NCBI GenBank assembly: GCA_005789055.1
Contig: SYAA01000410.1
Coordinates: forward strand, 1-8,024
Origin: Actinomycetota bacterium
GTDB taxonomy: Bacteria > Actinomycetota > Actinomycetes > Mycobacteriales > Mycobacteriaceae
Direction: 5' to 3'
DNA length: 8,024 nt
Shown: one piece after another, positions 1 through 6,494 of the stretch
How the letters are laid out: the number at the start of each line of letters is the position of its first letter
Position numbering within the stretch: position 1 is the stretch's first letter
Program-made: the position numbers and the translations under genes
Notes under the pieces: generated by a model
The model's input: the letters and a program-made list of their open reading frames with translations, nothing else
What the model was told of the DNA's origin: nothing
The model's database searches: none

Positions 1-1122
1 CGGTCAGCCAAATTCGTCGCACGTCACGCGGTGCCGATTGGCCTCGCCGTGGTGGTGTTTCTCTGCGTACTGGGGGCCCCGTTCTTCGGGGTAAGGCCCG
101 GCTTTCCCGACGACCGGGTGCTGCCGAAGTCCGCCTCGGCTCATGAGGTGGGCGATTTGTTGCGAGCGGACTTCGCCATCGACTCCGACTCCGAGGTGCT
201 CATCGTCATCACCGACTCCGCCGGCCTCGACCGCGCCGAGGTCGCCCGATATGCCGCGGACATCTCCCGTGTCGCCGGGGTCAACTCGGTGTCTGCGCCG
301 AGCGGAAACTTCGCCAACGGGGTGCTGACCGGGCCACCGATGGCCGCCACCGGGGAGGTGTCCGGCAGCATCCTGCTGACCGTCGGAAGCTCGCTGCCGC
401 TGTTCTCGGAAGCCTCCGAAACTCAACTCAGTCGGCTACATGAAATTCCAACCCCGGCGGGCCGGACCGTCGAGTTCGGCGGCCTGGCACAGACCAATCG
501 CGACAGCGTCGACGCCATCACTTCCAGGCTGCCACTGGTGCTGGGCCTGATCGCCACCATCATGCTGGTGCTGCTGTTCCTGCTGACCGGGAGTGTGGTG
601 CTGCCTGTCAAGGCGCTGATACTCAACGTGTTGTCGCTGAGTGCGACGTTCGGGGCGATGGTGTGGGTGTTCCAGGACGGCAATCTCGGCGCCCTTGGCA
701 CCACGTCGACCGGCACCTTGGTAGCCAATATGCCGGTGCTGCTGTTCTGTGTGGCTTTCGGATTGTCGATGGACTACGAGGTGTTTTTGATCTCGCGGAT
801 CCGGGAGTACTGGTTGGCCTCGGGCCAGACGGACGCGGACAACGACGAGAGCGTCGCCCTCGGTCTGGCCCGCACCGGCCGGGTGATCACGGCTGCGGCG
901 TTGATCATGGCGATCTCGTTCGCGGCGCTGATCGCAGCCCAGGTGGCGGTGATGCGGTTGTTCGGTACCGGTCTGACGCTGGCGATCCTGGTTGACGCCA
1001 CCCTGGTTCGGCTGGTGCTGGTTCCGGCGTTCATGCACGTGCTGGGCAGGTGGAACTGGTGGGCGCCGAAACCGTTGATGCGCATTCACCGCCGGTTGGG
1101 AATCAGCGAGGCCGGCCACTAA
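1..1122 (+). CDS. MMPL/RND family transporter, C-terminal half (5' end outside window)
   Basis: Reading frame 1 is open from the first base to the TAA at 1120-1122 (373 codons seen), so the gene starts upstream; the GTG at 31 is probably internal. The visible part is the second repeat of an MMPL protein. It has a membrane helix at window codons ~20-30, a short PDDRVLP motif just after it (codons 36-42), a soluble porter-like domain to codon ~175, then a helix bundle. The block GLSMDYEVFL (codons 254-263) carries the Asp-Tyr pair (codons 258-259) that in MmpL3-type pumps belongs to the proton relay. It is followed by RTGRVITAAA and a final VDATLVRLVLVPA helix ending in GRWNWW, all typical of the family. 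Such inner-membrane, proton-driven proteins export lipids or other hydrophobic molecules in mycobacteria; the substrate here cannot be told. It converges on the COMT-like gene with a 4-base overlap. Family assignment is firm; which MmpL it is remains unknown. Confidence 0.92.
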   Translation, partial: RSAKFVARHAVPIGLAVVVFLCVLGAPFFGVRPGFPDDRVLPKSASAHEVGDLLRADFAIDSDSEVLIVITDSAGLDRAEVARYAADISRVAGVNSVSAPSGNFANGVLTGPPMAATGEVSGSILLTVGSSLPLFSEASETQLSRLHEIPTPAGRTVEFGGLAQTNRDSVDAITSRLPLVLGLIATIMLVLLFLLTGSVVLPVKALILNVLSLSATFGAMVWVFQDGNLGALGTTSTGTLVANMPVLLFCVAFGLSMDYEVFLISRIREYWLASGQTDADNDESVALGLARTGRVITAAALIMAISFAALIAAQVAVMRLFGTGLTLAILVDATLVRLVLVPAFMHVLGRWNWWAPKPLMRIHRRLGISEAGH

Positions 1123-1871
1123 CCCAGATAGTCCGACTCCAAAACCAGGTCCGGCATCATCGTTTGATATTCGACGTGGGTGCGATGTTCGACGGTGTGC
1201 CAGCCTCGATCCTGCTGATCGCGCATGTGGGCGCGGTACTTCGGCGATCCGGGGAACCCGACGTTGTCGGCGACGACGACAGAGCCCGGGTGCAGCCATC
1301 CTCGGTCGACGATGGCAAGAAGATCGGACAGATACGCGTTCTTGTCATGGTCGATGAACAGGAAATCCAATGCCCCGGTGGACAATCCGTACTCCGCCTG
1401 CAACCTGTCCAACGTTGTTCCGCCATCACCGATGGTGCCGATCACACAGGTGATGCGTTCGGAGACGCCCGCGTGGTTCCAGATGCGCCGGGCCACCTCA
1501 GCATTGGCGGCCGACAGTTCCACCGAAACCACCCGTGCCGAAGGTGCGGCAGCGGCAATCCGAAGTGCGCCGTACCCGCAATAGGTTCCCAGTTCCAATG
1601 CCAACCGAGGATCTGATCGTCGGACCGCCGCGTCGAGTAACTTGCCCTTCTGGTCACCGATATTGACCAGAAACGACTTCTGGTAGGCGAATTCGTCGAG
1701 GGTGGCCAAGACGTCGCTGATGTCTCCGGGACGAGCCCTGGCTATGACGTAGTCGGCCGCGGCCGCTTCCCGGCCGTCACCTAACTGCCCGCTCGCGTTG
1801 AACTTTCGGATGCCGATGCCCGCGCGCAACACCGACCAGCGCAGCATCGGCAGACTCCGACGAAATCCCAT
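1119..1871 (-). CDS. Catechol-O-methyltransferase-like SAM-dependent O-methyltransferase
   Basis: A 250-residue soluble class I methyltransferase. From residue ~41 to the end it can be followed along vertebrate COMT from memory: ARPGD (46-50), the NIGDQKG segment (70-76) at the SAM gate, and the SAM loop LELGTYCGY (92-100). The Mg-binding Asp and catalytic Lys lie in FIDHDKNAY (D174, K177). D202-N203 of ADNVGFPGSP match the other metal ligands, and E234 (HVEYQ) matches the third substrate-side acid. All metal and catalytic positions seem present, so it should methylate a vicinal diol or catechol-like hydroxyl. The COMT aromatic wall residues differ: Phe67 replaces the first Trp and Asp176 the second, so the substrate is probably not a simple catecholamine. 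The first 40 residues are an extension beyond the COMT core. M. tuberculosis has an annotated COMT-like protein (Rv1703c), so the family is known in this group. The ATG at 1871 is supported by a -10-like TAGCGT 6 bases upstream. Confidence 0.9.
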   Translation of the reverse strand: MGFRRSLPMLRWSVLRAGIGIRKFNASGQLGDGREAAAADYVIARARPGDISDVLATLDEFAYQKSFLVNIGDQKGKLLDAAVRRSDPRLALELGTYCGYGALRIAAAAPSARVVSVELSAANAEVARRIWNHAGVSERITCVIGTIGDGGTTLDRLQAEYGLSTGALDFLFIDHDKNAYLSDLLAIVDRGWLHPGSVVVADNVGFPGSPKYRAHMRDQQDRGWHTVEHRTHVEYQTMMPDLVLESDYLG

Positions 1872-1877
1872 GCGACT

Positions 1878-1883
1878 ACGCTA
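1878..1883 (-). promoter_or_regulatory. Candidate leaderless -10 element of the COMT-like gene
   Basis: Read on the minus strand the bases are TAGCGT, a TANNNT match, followed by 6 bases and then the ATG (1871-1869). That places a likely transcription start at or next to the A of the start codon. There is no Shine-Dalgarno sequence in front of the ATG, which fits leaderless translation. I see no convincing -35. Confidence 0.45.
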
Positions 1884-1930
1884 CGTCACCAGTAGCAGCG
1901 GTCCGGATTGGCAGATGCGATAACGGTTGT

Positions 1931-1935
1931 GGAGG
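1931..1935 (+). promoter_or_regulatory. Shine-Dalgarno GGAGG deciding the start of the membrane methyltransferase-like gene
   Basis: GGAGG lies 1 base before the GTG at 1937 and 4 bases before the GTG at 1940. The first spacing is too short for initiation, so the second of the two adjacent GTG codons is favoured. It is one of the few clear ribosome binding sites in this window. Confidence 0.55.
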
Positions 1936-1939
1936 TGTG

Positions 1940-2704
1940 GTGTCAGAGGTTCAACCGGCATTTCGGGACCGCACCCGCAGCACGATCGCACTGTCTTACG
2001 GCCTGGTATGTCACGTGTCATTCCTGCTCGGGGTGGTGACCATGATGACCGCGATGTTTTTCGGCATGAGCCGGTCGCTGGGAACCGTTCCCACCCCGTG
2101 GATGTGGTTCGCCAACGCTGCCCTGCTCGCCCAGTTTCCCGTCGTGCACTCGCTGCTGCTGACTGATCGGGGCCGGGCACTGCTGGCGCGGCTGGCGCCG
2201 GGCGGCACCGGCTCGACGCTGTCGACGACGACCTACGTCACCATCGCCGCGTGGCAGATCTTCGCGCTCTTCGCCTTCTGGACACCCACGGAAACGATCT
2301 GGTGGCGGGCCGGGGGAGTAGCCCTGGTAGCGATCACCCTGCTCTACGCGGCGTCCTGGATCCTGCTCGGCAAGTCGATGGCCGATGCCGGCCTGGCGCT
2401 ACAGACGGGCAGCCTCGGGTGGGTCGCCCTGCTTCGTGGTCGCAAGCCGGTGTATCCGCCGATGCCTGAGACGGGGTTGTTTCGGCTCACTCGTCAGCCG
2501 ATCTACGTCGCCTTCACGTTGACGCTATGGACACCGCCGACGTGGACGCCCGACCAATTAGTGATCGCTGTCACCTTCACGGCCTATTGCGTGATTGCGC
2601 CACTGTTCAAAGAGGCCCGATTCCGGCGAATCTACGGCGCGACCTTCGAAAACTACGTAAGTCAGGTTCCGTACTGGGTGCCGTGGCCGCGAAAACGCCG
2701 ATGA
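1940..2704 (+). CDS. Polytopic membrane methyltransferase-like protein (MddA/NnrU/ICMT superfamily)
   Basis: About 254 residues with roughly five to six membrane segments (near residues 18-43, 56-74, 99-117, 125-144 and 190-221). The C-terminal part follows the pattern of isoprenylcysteine carboxyl methyltransferase-like enzymes: GLFRLTRQPIY (179-189), a hydrophobic stretch with TPPTWTPDQL, then KEARFRRIYG (224-233) and a terminal VPYWVPW. The order and the PTWT stretch are reminiscent of methanethiol S-methyltransferase (MddA), which makes dimethyl sulfide from methanethiol and SAM, but this is recall and not an alignment. The usual R-H-P triad reads R-Q-P here (185-187), so the His is replaced; activity or substrate may differ. 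Start GTG 1940 is chosen over 1937 because of the GGAGG spacing. It is divergent from the COMT-like gene (68 bases between starts) and ends 72 bases before the polyketide synthase, which seems to have its own promoter. Membrane methyltransferase fold is likely; the substrate is unknown. Confidence 0.75.
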   Translation: MSEVQPAFRDRTRSTIALSYGLVCHVSFLLGVVTMMTAMFFGMSRSLGTVPTPWMWFANAALLAQFPVVHSLLLTDRGRALLARLAPGGTGSTLSTTTYVTIAAWQIFALFAFWTPTETIWWRAGGVALVAITLLYAASWILLGKSMADAGLALQTGSLGWVALLRGRKPVYPPMPETGLFRLTRQPIYVAFTLTLWTPPTWTPDQLVIAVTFTAYCVIAPLFKEARFRRIYGATFENYVSQVPYWVPWPRKRR

Positions 2705-2727
2705 CGACGGTGTTACGGGACGTCGTC
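2703..2727 (+). terminator. Possible stem-loop at the end of the membrane methyltransferase-like gene
   Basis: GACGACG (2703-2709) and CGTCGTC (2721-2727) are perfect 7-base complements around an 11-base loop, starting inside the stop codon of the preceding gene. There is no T tract after it, so it is not a classical intrinsic terminator; mycobacteria often lack the T run. It could equally be a chance repeat. Confidence 0.3.
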
Positions 2728-2744
2728 AGCGTCTCGTAATGGTG

Positions 2745-2764
2745 GCCCCGGCGCGAGTCGGGGC
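2745..2764 (+). promoter_or_regulatory. GC-rich inverted repeat next to the synthase -10 element
   Basis: GCCCCG (2745-2750) and CGGGGC (2759-2764) are perfect complements with an 8-base centre. The right arm ends on the first base of the CATAAT -10 candidate, so the repeat fills the -35/-10 spacer of the synthase promoter. This is a plausible operator position, but a six-base GC arm is also easy to obtain by chance in this composition. Confidence 0.3.
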
Positions 2765-2769
2765 ATAAT
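2764..2769 (+). promoter_or_regulatory. Candidate leaderless -10 element of the type III PKS operon
   Basis: CATAAT (one mismatch to TATAAT) lies 7 bases before the GTG at 2777 in an otherwise GC-rich gap. No Shine-Dalgarno sequence precedes the GTG. The spacing puts the transcription start at the GTG itself, so the synthase mRNA is probably leaderless. Confidence 0.5.
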
Positions 2770-2776
2770 AGATGAA

Positions 2777-3856
2777 GTGACGAGCAAACATTCGTTGTCC
2801 AGCGTGATCGCAGGAGTGCAGGGCGCGCTACCGCCGAACCGATACAGCCAAACTGAGATCACCGAGGCGTTCCTGGCGAAGCCGGAGTTCGCCGCGCATC
2901 AGGAAATTCTGCGGAGCCTGCACCGCTCCGCCAAGGTCTCGCATCGAAATCTGGTGTTGCCGATCGAGGCGTACCCGGCCCTGACCGACTTCGGTACGGC
3001 CAACGACCTGTTCATCGAGCATGCGGTGGACCTGGGTTGCGAGGCGCTGTCCGCGGCTCTCGACGAAGCCGGGCTGCAACCCGGTGACGTGGATGCGATC
3101 TTCTCCACGACGGTGACCGGAATCATGGTGCCCTCGCTGGAGGCCCGGGTGGCCACCCGACTCGGCCTGCGCCCCGATGTCCGGCGGGTGCCGATGTTCG
3201 GCCTCGGCTGCGTGGCCGGTGCGGCGGGGGTGGCGCGCCTGCACGACTACCTGCGCGGCGCACCCGACGACGTGGCGGTGCTGTTGTCAGTGGAACTGTG
3301 CTCGTTGACCTTCCCCGCACTGAAGTCCGAGATCGCCGGCTGGGTCGGCAGTGCGCTGTTCGGCGACGGGGCCGGGGCGGTGGTGGCTGTTGGCGAGCGC
3401 CGTGCTCGCCTGATCGGTGCGGCAGGGCCGGAAGTCATCGACTCTCGCAGTCATCTCTACCCGGACTCGCTGCGCACAATGGGCTGGGACGTCGGATCGG
3501 CCGGGCTGCAACTGGTGCTCTCCGCCGACGTGCCCGAGGTGGTGGGACGGTATCTGCGCGGTGACGTCACCGGATTTCTCGGCGCACACGGCCTCGATAT
3601 CGACGACATCGGAACCTGGGTCAGCCACCCGGGCGGCCCCAAGGTGATCGAGGCCATCGTCGATTGCCTCGACCTACCCGATAGCGCCCTGGAACTGACC
3701 TGGCGCTCCCTGGCCGAGGTCGGCAATCTGTCGTCGTCGTCGGTGCTGCACGTGCTGCGCGACACCATCGCCAAACGTCCGGCCCCCGGACCCGGCGTAC
3801 TGATGGCGATGGGACCCGGCTTCTGCTCGGAACTGGTTCTGCTGCAATGGCACTGA
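2777..3856 (+). CDS. Type III polyketide synthase (chalcone synthase-like)
   Basis: A 359-residue protein, close to the usual 350-400 of the family, covering the full thiolase fold. The catalytic triad is complete: Cys145 in [11 protein letters not shown], His284 in [10 protein letters not shown], and Asn317 in [12 protein letters not shown]. Other landmarks are [11 protein letters not shown] (193-203), which carries the gatekeeper-like Phe195, and the AMGPGF loop (344-349) near the C terminus. The enzyme loads an acyl-CoA starter on Cys145, extends it with malonyl-CoA and cyclises the chain without an acyl carrier protein, giving alkylpyrones or alkylresorcinols when the starter is a fatty acyl chain. 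The overall look is that of the mycobacterial Pks10/Pks11/Pks18 and Streptomyces SrsA group, so a long-chain starter is likely, but pocket residues alone do not prove it. GTG 2777 is the start because a -10-like motif sits 7 bases upstream. It is the first gene of a three-gene operon, with 13 bases to the next start. Confidence 0.95.
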   Translation: MTSKHSLSSVIAGVQGALPPNRYSQTEITEAFLAKPEFAAHQEILRSLHRSAKVSHRNLVLPIEAYPALTDFGTANDLFIEHAVDLGCEALSAALDEAGLQPGDVDAIFSTTVTGIMVPSLEARVATRLGLRPDVRRVPMFGLGCVAGAAGVARLHDYLRGAPDDVAVLLSVELCSLTFPALKSEIAGWVGSALFGDGAGAVVAVGERRARLIGAAGPEVIDSRSHLYPDSLRTMGWDVGSAGLQLVLSADVPEVVGRYLRGDVTGFLGAHGLDIDDIGTWVSHPGGPKVIEAIVDCLDLPDSALELTWRSLAEVGNLSSSSVLHVLRDTIAKRPAPGPGVLMAMGPGFCSELVLLQWH

Positions 3857-3869
3857 CGGTGTCGAACAC

Positions 3870-4379
3870 ATGACGTGGTACGTGCTGCTGATCGGCGCGG
3901 TCGCCCTGGAACGGGTGGCCGAGTTGGTTGTCTCCCAACGCAACCTGGCGTGGAGTCGGGCGCGGGGCGGCGTCGAGTTCGGCTCCGGCCACTACCCCAC
4001 GATGGTGGTCCTGCACACCGCTCTCCTGGTGGGCTGCGTTGCAGAGGTGGCCTTGTTGGACCGCCCGTTTCTGCCGGCGCTGGCCTGGCCGATGCTCGCG
4101 GTGGTCCTCGGCGCGCAGGTGCTGCGCTGGTGGTGCATCTCGACGCTGGGACGGCAGTGGAACACCCGCGTGGTGGTGGTCCCCGGAGCGCCGCGCGTCA
4201 CCGGCGGGCCGTACCGACTGCTCTCGCACCCGAACTACGTCGCGGTGATCGCCGAAGGCATCGCGCTGCCACTGGTGCACACCGCGTGGATCACCGCGTG
4301 CGTCTTCACCGCACTCAATGCCGCGCTGTTGGTGACGCGGATCAGGACCGAGAACACCGCACTGGCGAGGCTGTCGTGA
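3870..4379 (+). CDS. ICMT-type integral membrane methyltransferase (SrsB/BpsB-like)
   Basis: A 169-residue protein with four or so hydrophobic segments (about 3-21, 43-63, 70-90, 124-155). It carries the superfamily signature in full: GGPYRLLSHPNY (112-123), with Arg116, His120, Pro121 and Tyr123, and a C-terminal RIRTENTAL (157-165) with the conserved acidic Glu161. Bacterial members next to type III polyketide synthases (SrsB in Streptomyces griseus, BpsB/YpbQ in Bacillus subtilis) O-methylate the ring hydroxyl of the polyketide at the membrane, using SAM, and do not act on prenylated proteins. The same role is inferred here. ATG 3870 is 13 bases after the synthase stop, with no strong ribosome binding site; its stop overlaps the GTG start of the next gene (GTGA, 4376-4379), which indicates translational coupling. 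Confidence 0.9.
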   Translation: MTWYVLLIGAVALERVAELVVSQRNLAWSRARGGVEFGSGHYPTMVVLHTALLVGCVAEVALLDRPFLPALAWPMLAVVLGAQVLRWWCISTLGRQWNTRVVVVPGAPRVTGGPYRLLSHPNYVAVIAEGIALPLVHTAWITACVFTALNAALLVTRIRTENTALARLS

Positions 4380-5392
4380 TCGACCTGCTCGTCGTCGGCG
4401 GCGGACCCGGCGGACTGGCCACGGCGACCCACGCCGCCCAGGCCGGGTTGGAGGCCGTCGTGGTGGAACGGCGTCCCGGGCCGATCGACAAGGCCTGCGG
4501 CGAGGGTCTGATGCCCCACACCGTCACGCACTTGGAAAAACTCGGTGTTCACCCGCGCGGCAAGACATTTCGGGGCATCACCTATCTGGACGCAAAGCAC
4601 TCGGTCCGGGCCGAATTTCGGTCCGGCGAGGGGATCGGCATGCGGCGCACCGCCCTGTCTGAGGCCCTGCACGAAGCCGCCATCAACGCCGGCGTTCGGA
4701 TAGTCCACGCTGACGTCGACGCGGTCACCCAGGATGCGTCGTCGGTCCGCTGCGGGGAATTCACCGCCCGCTATCTGGCGGCCGCCGACGGTCTGCACTC
4801 ACCGATCCGCCGTTCCCTCGGCCTGGACCTACCCCACCGCGGCCGGCGACGGTGGGGGATCCGGCGGCACTTCCAGATCGCCCCCTGGAGTGACACCGTC
4901 GAGGTCCACTGGGCGCGCGACACCGAGGCCTACGTGACCCCGGTGGCCGAGGACAGCGTCGGAGTGGCGGTGTTGACCTCACGCCAGGGCCGGCTCGACG
5001 ACCACCTCCGCGAATTCCCCGCCCTGGCAGCTCGCCTTGGTGAAGCGCCGCACGGCCCCGATCGGGCCGCGGGCCCACTGCGGCAACGGGTGAAAAGCCA
5101 GGCGGCGGGCCGGGTGATGCTCGTCGGCGATGCCGCCGGATACGTCGACGCGCTCACCGGCGAGGGCCTCGGGATCGCCTTCGGGGGTGCCGAGGTGCTG
5201 GTGAACTGCGTTTTGGCAGATACCCCCGGCGACTACGACCGCCAATGGCGCCGGATGTCCCGGCGCTATCGCGCGCTGACCGCGGGTCTGCTGCACGCGA
5301 GCGGCTGTCCGCCGGTGCGTTCCCTGATCGTGCCGGCCGCCAGTTCGCTGCCGCGGGCCTTCGGCGGCATTGTCAATCTGCTCGCCGTTTAG
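4376..5392 (+). CDS. FAD-dependent oxidoreductase/monooxygenase (SrsC-like, geranylgeranyl-reductase fold)
   Basis: A 338-residue flavoprotein. The N-terminal dinucleotide fold has VVGGGPGGLA (6-15) and the ribose-binding acid E31 in VVVERR. KACGEGLMP (39-47) is typical of the geranylgeranyl reductase/hydroxylase group. The middle AADGLHSPIRR (136-146) is the DG motif, and VMLVGDAAGYVDALTGEG (247-264) is the GD motif that binds the FAD ribityl chain. SrsC in the srs operon, also a flavoprotein, hydroxylates the methylated alkylresorcinol ring and so opens the way to a quinone; a reductive role is the main alternative. GTG 4376 is chosen because the Rossmann strand begins at residue 2 and the codon overlaps the preceding stop by four bases. 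The same frame stays open back to 3875, but that stretch lies entirely over the membrane methyltransferase and has no flavoprotein character. The TAG stop is also part of the proposed pat -10 element. Confidence 0.9.
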   Translation: MIDLLVVGGGPGGLATATHAAQAGLEAVVVERRPGPIDKACGEGLMPHTVTHLEKLGVHPRGKTFRGITYLDAKHSVRAEFRSGEGIGMRRTALSEALHEAAINAGVRIVHADVDAVTQDASSVRCGEFTARYLAAADGLHSPIRRSLGLDLPHRGRRRWGIRRHFQIAPWSDTVEVHWARDTEAYVTPVAEDSVGVAVLTSRQGRLDDHLREFPALAARLGEAPHGPDRAAGPLRQRVKSQAAGRVMLVGDAAGYVDALTGEGLGIAFGGAEVLVNCVLADTPGDYDRQWRRMSRRYRALTAGLLHASGCPPVRSLIVPAASSLPRAFGGIVNLLAV

Positions 5393-5395
5393 GCT
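5390..5395 (+). promoter_or_regulatory. Candidate leaderless -10 element of pat, overlapping the flavoprotein stop codon
   Basis: TAGGCT (TANNNT) starts with the TAG stop of the flavoprotein gene and is followed by 6 bases before ATG 5402. It would give pat its own leaderless mRNA. A competing signal is the GGAGG at 5461-5465, which suits an internal ATG at 5474. Confidence 0.4.
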
Positions 5396-5401
5396 GAGGC
5401 A

Positions 5402-6469
5402 ATGACGGTTGCGGACGGCGGTGCTCCACCGCTGCCGGCGTCGGCACCCGCCGCCAGCGCGGAGGTGGTGAGAATGCGCGCCGCCGGTCTTGCCGAGATG
5501 GAGTTGTTCGCAGACTGCTCGGCCGAGCAGTTGCACGCCGTGGCGCAGCGGCTGCGGCCACTGCGTGCCGCTGCAGGTCAGGTGCTGATGAAACAGGGTG
5601 ACGAGGCGCTGTCATTCATCCTGATCCACACCGGCCGGGCTGAGATTCGCCGGATGGGCGAGGACGACACGGTGGTGCTCGACGAGGTCCTGGCGGGACA
5701 GATCGTCGGGGAGATCGCACTGCTGCGCAACAAACCGCGAACGGCCACCGTCACCGCCGCCGAGTCGATGACCGGCTACATCGGCGACGACAAGGTTTTC
5801 GCGGCCATGGCGGATCTGCCGGGCGTCAGTGACCGGTTGTTGCGCAAGGTCCGGCAACGGCTGGCGGCCTACATCACGCCGATCAGCGTCACGATCACCG
5901 ACGGCAGCGTGTTGCTGTTGCGTCCGGTGCTCCCCGGCGACAACGAACGTTCTCACCACCAGTCGGTGGAATTCTCTAGCGAGACCCTCTACCGCCGTTT
6001 CATGTCTGCCCGCGCTCCCAGCGCCGCGTTGATGCAGTATCTGTTCGAGGTCGACTACGTCGACCATTTCGTCTGGGTTCTCATCGACGGGGAGGACGGC
6101 TCGGTGGTGGCCGACGCGCGGTTCGTCCGAGATGTTGATGACGCGAGCGTCGCCGAGGTTGCCTTCATCGTCGCCGACGACTACCAGGGCCGCGGCATCG
6201 GCGGACTGCTGATGGAAACCCTCATCGTGGCTGCGCAGGTCCTCGGTGTGCACCGGTTCACCGCCCGGTTACTGGCCGAGAATCAGCCCATGCACGCCAT
6301 CCTCGAGAGGTTCGGTGCGCAATGGGAGCGCGAGGAGCCGGGTGTGGTGACGGCGGCGTTCGATGTGCCCTGTATCTCAGAGACGAGCCAGGTGGAGTTA
6401 CAGATGGAACCGGTGCTGGCCGACGAGATCCGCGCGGTGACAAGGCAGGTTGTCCGCGCAGCGGGGTGA
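5402..6469 (+). CDS. pat: cAMP-regulated protein lysine acetyltransferase, Pat type (cNMP-binding domain fused to GNAT)
   Basis: A 355-residue two-domain protein. Residues ~30-155 form a cyclic-nucleotide-binding domain with the phosphate-binding cassette GEIALLRNKPRTATV (103-117; E104, R113, T114). Residues ~165-325 form a GNAT acetyltransferase with YQGRGIGGLL (261-270) for acetyl-CoA and E252 in VAEVAF at the position of the general base of mycobacterial Pat. EFSSETLYRRF (190-200) and LFEVDYVDHFVWV (214-226) are as I remember them from M. smegmatis MSMEG_5458 and M. tuberculosis Rv0998. Those enzymes acetylate acetyl-CoA synthetase and fatty-acyl ligases on lysine when cAMP is bound. Two starts compete. 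ATG 5402 has a -10 motif 6 bases upstream and adds an Ala/Pro-rich tail of about 24 residues. ATG 5474 has GGAGG 8 bases upstream. Known homologues start a little before residue 25 of this model, so neither is settled. It lies 9 bases after the polyketide operon. Confidence 0.9.
   Translation: MTVADGGAPPLPASAPAASAEVVRMRAAGLAEMELFADCSAEQLHAVAQRLRPLRAAAGQVLMKQGDEALSFILIHTGRAEIRRMGEDDTVVLDEVLAGQIVGEIALLRNKPRTATVTAAESMTGYIGDDKVFAAMADLPGVSDRLLRKVRQRLAAYITPISVTITDGSVLLLRPVLPGDNERSHHQSVEFSSETLYRRFMSARAPSAALMQYLFEVDYVDHFVWVLIDGEDGSVVADARFVRDVDDASVAEVAFIVADDYQGRGIGGLLMETLIVAAQVLGVHRFTARLLAENQPMHAILERFGAQWEREEPGVVTAAFDVPCISETSQVELQMEPVLADEIRAVTRQVVRAAG
5461..5465 (+). promoter_or_regulatory. Internal Shine-Dalgarno GGAGG favouring an alternative pat start at 5474
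   Basis: GGAGG lies 8 bases before the in-frame ATG at 5474, an ideal spacing. A start here would yield a 331-residue protein without the Ala/Pro-rich tail. In-frame GTG codons at 5465 and 5468 overlap or nearly touch the motif. Confidence 0.35.
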
Positions 6470-6481
6470 GGTTCCCGCCGG

Positions 6482-6487
6482 TAGATT
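6482..6487 (+). promoter_or_regulatory. Candidate leaderless -10 element of tspO
   Basis: TAGATT (TANNNT) lies 7 bases before ATG 6495 in the 25-base gap after pat. There is no Shine-Dalgarno sequence. The same eight bases GTAGATTG recur at the same distance before the second lipoprotein gene. Confidence 0.55.
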
Positions 6488-6494
6488 GGGCATT

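Noticed and set aside
436..1299. A 287-codon open frame on the minus strand opposite the transporter.
   Set aside because: It mirrors the third-position GC bias of the transporter, has low-complexity Arg/Gln/His-rich content and no recognisable motifs, while the plus-strand protein is clearly an MMPL domain.
3621..4280. A 219-codon minus-strand frame across the synthase/methyltransferase junction.
   Set aside because: Arg/Gln/His-rich shadow of two well-supported plus-strand genes, with no promoter or ribosome binding site.
3875..4375. A 167-codon upstream extension of the flavoprotein frame.
   Set aside because: It overlaps the whole membrane methyltransferase gene, is Arg/Gly/Ala-rich noise, and the FAD-binding strand begins right after GTG 4376.
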